From positions 248,001 to 312,000 of the forward strand of contig JADJAG010000011.1 of assembly GCA_016704325.1 (NCBI GenBank): a DNA stretch of 64,000 nt, read 5' to 3'. The translations under genes and the position numbers were made by a program. Positions 60,690 through 64,000 of this stretch are shown in pieces. Origin of the DNA: Chitinophagaceae bacterium (GTDB lineage Bacteria; Bacteroidota; Bacteroidia; Chitinophagales; UBA10324). Numbering within the stretch: the first letter of the stretch is position 1; the number at the start of each line of letters is the position of its first letter. The notes below the pieces were generated by a model, which was given only the letters and a program-made list of their open reading frames with translations, was not told the origin of the DNA and ran no database searches.

Positions 60690-61247
60690 TTACGTTTTCT
60701 CATGAACGCCTTCCATAATCTCCTCCACCATTTTTTTACAGAAAGCCGGAAGATCTTTGGGATCTCTGCTGGTAACCAATCCATTATCCACCACAACTTC
60801 TTCGTCTACCCAATTCGCTCCTGCATTTATCAGGTCAGTTTTAAGGGATGGATAAGAGGTTAAAGTTCTGCCCTTCAGCTCACCCGTTTCAATAAGCGTC
60901 CACGGCCCATGGCAAATGGCAGCAATGGGTTTCTCATCATCAAAAAATCCACCTACAAAAGTTACGGCATCCTTGTCCATCCTCAACTTGTCGGGATTCA
61001 TTACTCCTCCAGGCAGCAGCAGCCCATCATAGTCATGGGAATTTGCCTCTGCCACGGTTTTGTCTACCTGATATTCTTTTCCCCAATTTTTATTCGCCCA
61101 GGCTTTAACCGTTCCGCTTTTAAGGGCTATAAGTTCTACTGCTGCTCCGGCTTTTTTAAGAGCTTCCACAGGTTGAACAAATTCGGATTCCTCAAAACCA
61201 TCGGTAACCAGTACCGCTACTTTTTTATTTTTTAATGATAGTTCCAT
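60690..61247 (-). CDS. DJ-1/PfpI-family protein
   Basis: 185 aa. The nucleophile elbow AICHGPW carries C112, with E20 (DGFEESEF) as the supporting Glu and the following His in place. This matches the PfpI/YhbO group, described as stress proteins with glyoxalase, deglycase or peptidase-like activity. Complete at normal length. Sits with the acidic protein and a small membrane protein in a minus-strand stress-type group. Confidence 0.88.
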   Translation of the reverse strand: MELSLKNKKVAVLVTDGFEESEFVQPVEALKKAGAAVELIALKSGTVKAWANKNWGKEYQVDKTVAEANSHDYDGLLLPGGVMNPDKLRMDKDAVTFVGGFFDDEKPIAAICHGPWTLIETGELKGRTLTSYPSLKTDLINAGANWVDEEVVVDNGLVTSRDPKDLPAFCKKMVEEIMEGVHEKT

Positions 61248-61348
61248 AATGGATTATTTTTTAATGAATTGACAATAAGAGTGCCATATGAACAGCGAAA
61301 GTGCAGACAGAATAGCTGTTGCGCTATTCTCAATCAAAAGTGGAAAGC

Positions 61349-61561
61349 TTATTTCTTGCGATTTGATAAAACAAGAATTACCAGGCCGGCCCCTGCTAAC
61401 ACCATTCCTGTAATAGGAGACCAATAGACAGGAGTGCTTTCTTTTTTACTGATCTCAATGGTTCCGAGGTCAACTACTTTCTCTTTGGTAATAATATTGA
61501 ATCCGGTGATTACGGTCATCAATACGCCAATTGCCAGGATTATGATTGCCAGAGTTTTCAT
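61349..61561 (-). CDS. Small two-helix membrane protein
   Basis: 70 aa from the ATG at 61561; a second ATG at 61570 is possible. Helices at ~2-20 (KTLAIIILAIGVLMTVITGF) and ~45-66 (WSPITGMVLAGAGLVILVLS) flank a charged loop (TKEKVVDLGTIEISKKESTP). Ends in NRKK, placing the C-terminus in the cytoplasm. Function unknown; similar small membrane proteins often accompany stress genes. Confidence 0.65.
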   Translation of the reverse strand: MKTLAIIILAIGVLMTVITGFNIITKEKVVDLGTIEISKKESTPVYWSPITGMVLAGAGLVILVLSNRKK

Positions 61562-61570
61562 GCGATGCAT

Positions 61571-62029
61571 TTAGTATCCTTAAAGAAAAATCTGTTCCAG
61601 AATTATGATTTCTTCCTTTTAAATTTTTACACCGGTCGAAAAAGATTGGATTGCGCAAAGAGGTGTAGCATTCTAGCACCCCATTATTGTTTAAAAAATG
61701 AGGGGGTGTAGAGAAAATTCCCATGTAACTATCATCCCCACGATATGAATACATCGCTTCGAACTATTTTGAAAGTTGTTTCATGAGAAAGTTTTAATAT
61801 TAGCAGAGTTCAATTATAAAGAAAGTGAAACTTCACAATGCGCTCCATATTCTTCATGTTGCAGGGTCAAAGTCTGTCAACTAAGATGCAACAGATAAGG
61901 TTATCACAAGCACGTATAATAGTATTTAGCAGAATGACTGCAACATTTTCAGTCATTTTCGTTATGGCACAATACAAGAATCCCGAATAATACACCTTAA
62001 CGTCTTATCTTTCTCACCCAATTCTTACT
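61571..62029. other. Divergent intergenic region with no recognisable gene
   Basis: 459 bp between divergent genes. Contains a partial hairpin around CACCCCATTA and AATGAGGGGGTG near 61676-61708. TATCTTTC at 62006-62013, one base off TAnnTTTG, is a weak promoter candidate for the next gene. Confidence 0.45.
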
Positions 62030-63385
62030 ATGGAAAACCCCTCCATCCTCGACCGCTTCAATAAATGGGCACGTACCTCCGTAACGCTTAAGCTGATTTC
62101 CATCGGTATATTAATTCTTATACTATTGATTCCTACTTCCATGTTGACTTCTCTTATCAGGGAGCGACAAAACATCCGCGACAATGCAACCGATGAAGTC
62201 AGTTCGAAATGGGGATTACAGCAAACCATTGGCGGGCCGGTGATTTCTGTGCCCTACAAAGAGACTGTGAAAGACGAAAATGGATTTATTGAAGAGGTAA
62301 CACGCTATGCGCATTTTCTTCCTGACCAGGTGAATATCACCGGCACGGTGCTACCTGAGAAACGTTACCGGGGCATTTATGTGGTGATGCTGTATAAGGC
62401 ACAACTGCATGTTTCCGGCAGTTTTAGCCATCCTGATTTTGACCTGCTGAATATTGCAGTAAGTGACCTGCTTCCTGCCGATGCTTTTATGTCTGTAGGA
62501 ATTCCTGATTTGAAGGGAATCAATGAGTCTGTTACGATGAAGGTCAATAATGAGTCATTTGCCTTTGGTCCGGGTATTCCTGTAGGTGATATTTTTTACT
62601 CCGGTATGAGCTTCCAGTTTCCGCTTGGAACAGATTCTATGTATCACTTTGAATTTGATATCAGCATCAACGGCAGTTCGTCGCTTTCTTTTCTGCCTTT
62701 CGGCAAAGAAACCAATGTGCAGCTCATATCACCCTGGGGCAGCCCGAGTTTTGAAGGTGCGTTTCTGCCGGATAGCAGAAGCGTGAATGACTCCGGATTT
62801 ACGGCAACGTGGAAAGTGTTACAGTTAAACCGTAACTACCCGCAGCAGGGGACAGGCTCATTCATACCCGGAATACCAAACATCGGTGACCGTTTTGATT
62901 CAAACGAATCTGATGCCGCAGCGTTTGGGGTGAAGCTATTACTGCCTATTGATGAATACCAAAAGACATTGCGTTCCGTGAAGTATTGCATCATGTTCAT
63001 CATTATTACCTTCCTCACTTTCTTTTTTGTGGAAGTGCTCAGCAAAAGGCGCATCCATGCCATTCAGTATTTATTAGTGGGCAGTGCCATCTGTCTCTTT
63101 TATGTTTTATTGCTTTCTATTTCTGAACACCTGAGGTTTAGCTCGTCTTACCTTGTAAGTTGTGTCAGCATTCTGATCCTGGTAACGGCCTATGTACGTT
63201 TTGTTTTCAAAAACAATATGCTCACTGCTGTTTTCGCAGGCATCCTCGCCATCCTGTATGGATTCTTTTATTCACTGCTTCAGTTGGAGGATTACTCACT
63301 GCTTCTGGGTAGTATCGGATTGTTCATCATCCTGGCGACTATCATGTACCTTACCAGGAAAGTAGATTGGTATGGCAATGAGTAA
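62030..63385 (+). CDS. creD: CreD-family inner-membrane protein
   Basis: 451 aa. An N-terminal helix (~23-42), then a large periplasmic domain beginning GLQQTIGGPVISVPY, and several C-terminal helices (from ~320) define the CreD/cell envelope integrity family. E. coli CreD is under the CreBC two-component system and affects colicin tolerance and envelope stability. No regulator is adjacent here, though the gene cut at the window end may be a signalling protein. Normal length. Confidence 0.9.
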   Translation: MENPSILDRFNKWARTSVTLKLISIGILILILLIPTSMLTSLIRERQNIRDNATDEVSSKWGLQQTIGGPVISVPYKETVKDENGFIEEVTRYAHFLPDQVNITGTVLPEKRYRGIYVVMLYKAQLHVSGSFSHPDFDLLNIAVSDLLPADAFMSVGIPDLKGINESVTMKVNNESFAFGPGIPVGDIFYSGMSFQFPLGTDSMYHFEFDISINGSSSLSFLPFGKETNVQLISPWGSPSFEGAFLPDSRSVNDSGFTATWKVLQLNRNYPQQGTGSFIPGIPNIGDRFDSNESDAAAFGVKLLLPIDEYQKTLRSVKYCIMFIIITFLTFFFVEVLSKRRIHAIQYLLVGSAICLFYVLLLSISEHLRFSSSYLVSCVSILILVTAYVRFVFKNNMLTAVFAGILAILYGFFYSLLQLEDYSLLLGSIGLFIILATIMYLTRKVDWYGNE

Positions 63386-63495
63386 TACCTGGATGACAAG
63401 GGATACACGAAATTATCGGGTAAAATAAATACCTGTGAAATAGCAGTTTTCCATAAACAGAAAAATGTAATCTGTGAAAAACCGTCCAATCCGTG

Positions 63496-63691
63496 AGGGG
63501 TACGACAAATTGGATATAGATTATTGGGTGTTGAAATTGAGTATTTGAGTAAGTGAGTAAAGCAGAATAGTGATTACAGAATAGCAAGTGATCGGCTTCG
63601 CCGCAACAATTTAACCATTTAACAATTTAGCCATTTACCAATTTAACCCACCAACCATTGCTCTACAAGATGAACGAATTGTCGTACACCC
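63496..63691. mobile_element. MITE-like element, family 2, copy D (196 bp) with 8-bp target duplication
   Basis: Left end AGGGGTACGACAA differs at two positions from GGGTGTACGACAA; the right end TTGTCGTACACCC is perfect. AATCCGTG flanks both ends directly (63488-63495 and 63692-63699), a perfect 8-bp target duplication. The interior matches truncated copy C over ~130 bp. The target (AATCCGTGTTATCCGTG once rejoined) resembles the right arm of the 212-bp family 1 element. Confidence 0.85.
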
Positions 63692-63728
63692 AATCCGTGT
63701 TATCCGTGTACCATTATCAAGGATTGAA

Positions 63729-63736
63729 TATTTTTG
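63729..63736 (+). promoter_or_regulatory. Bacteroidota -7 promoter element of the last gene
   Basis: TATTTTTG matches TAnnTTTG exactly, 15 nt before the ATG at 63752. Confidence 0.55.
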
Positions 63737-63751
63737 CCCGGCAACAGCTCC

Positions 63752-64000
63752 ATGCTCAACTACCGTCCATACCGCTATAATGATGTAAAGCTCTTTATCA
63801 TCCTGATTCCGCTGATATCGTCTATCAACTATTACCTTACGTATACTACCATTAGCTCAGGCTGGCGTTTTGTTTTTACTTTTCTGATTGATATTCAACA
63901 GGGTTACGTAGCGTGGTATTGTTGCAGGGCCATCATTATCTACCTCGACAAGGTCTATCCCTATGAACGAAATGTTGCCCGGCGGATAATGATGCAAACG
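63752..64000 (+). CDS. N-terminus of a membrane protein, possibly LytTR-type regulator or sensor kinase (cut by window end)
   Basis: 83 residues are visible: LNYRPYRYNDVKLFIILIPL, a helix SSINYYLTYT, then WRFVFTFLIDIQQGYVAWYC and IIIYLDKVYPYERNVARRI. Two or more membrane helices followed by a charged W/Y-P-Y-E-R segment resemble the N-termini of Bacteroidota LytTR-domain and histidine kinase proteins. The decisive C-terminal domain lies outside the window, so this is only a suggestion. Confidence 0.5.
   Translation, partial: MLNYRPYRYNDVKLFIILIPLISSINYYLTYTTISSGWRFVFTFLIDIQQGYVAWYCCRAIIIYLDKVYPYERNVARRIMMQT

Overview
The window reads as chromosomal DNA of a Bacteroidota bacterium, most likely Chitinophagales/Saprospiria-like and free-living. 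The evidence is about a dozen secreted proteins with type IX secretion (T9SS) C-terminal sorting domains, a type B gliding-associated sorting domain, Bacteroidota TAnnTTTG promoter elements, paired S74/tail-fibre-like fibre proteins, and an atp operon lacking the beta and epsilon genes. No rRNA, tRNA or CRISPR array was seen.

Layout. 0.2-10.4 kb: mostly minus-strand secreted proteins (M4 metalloprotease, fibre-like protein, LamG protein, and a large gluzincin/beta-propeller/barrel protein) plus a type II NADH dehydrogenase. 11.4-19.8 kb: a run of T9SS cargo including a kelch protein and two tandem paralogues with seven 60-residue repeats and MopE-like metal-binding repeats; their C-terminal domains share blocks of identical DNA. 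20.1-21.2 kb: a MITE and a small outer-membrane barrel. 21.5-26.7 kb: the ATP synthase operon atpBEFHAG. 26.7-28.3 kb: an insertion-rich gap with two MITEs and a decayed DUF433/DUF5615 toxin-antitoxin pair. 28.3-38.7 kb: two giant adhesin-like fibre proteins and two further T9SS cargo proteins. 38.8-44.0 kb: OmpH, a class V aminotransferase, DinB, and a translationally coupled pair of AGMO-like and YhhN-like genes (ether-lipid metabolism).

44.1-53.0 kb is the most distinctive part: an inorganic sulfur cluster. It holds a CRP-type regulator with a CX5C pair, a TauE/SafE exporter, a TsdA-like dihaem cytochrome, a Tat-exported SoxB-like hydrolase, a periplasmic DsrE protein, a persulfide dioxygenase fused to two rhodaneses, a stand-alone rhodanese, a TPMT-family methyltransferase and a split YeeE/YedE transporter. 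SoxAX, SoxYZ and SoxCD are absent from the window. Shared TGTAACnnAAGTCAC motifs precede the exporter and the dioxygenase. My reading is a SoxYZ-independent thiosulfate/persulfide pathway under local CRP-type control.

53.3-64.0 kb: a TonB-like protein, aspS, an AAA/DUF4143 ATPase gene bracketed by two near-identical 41-bp hairpins, an M28 peptidase with a broken downstream copy of its 3' end, a VOC protein, a small stress-type group (acidic protein, DJ-1/PfpI protein, small membrane protein), CreD, and the start of a membrane protein cut by the window end. Two non-autonomous element families were found: one of 212 bp (12-bp GTAACTACTCAG ends) and one with GGGTGTACGACAA ends. For each family, two copies have perfect 8-bp target duplications.
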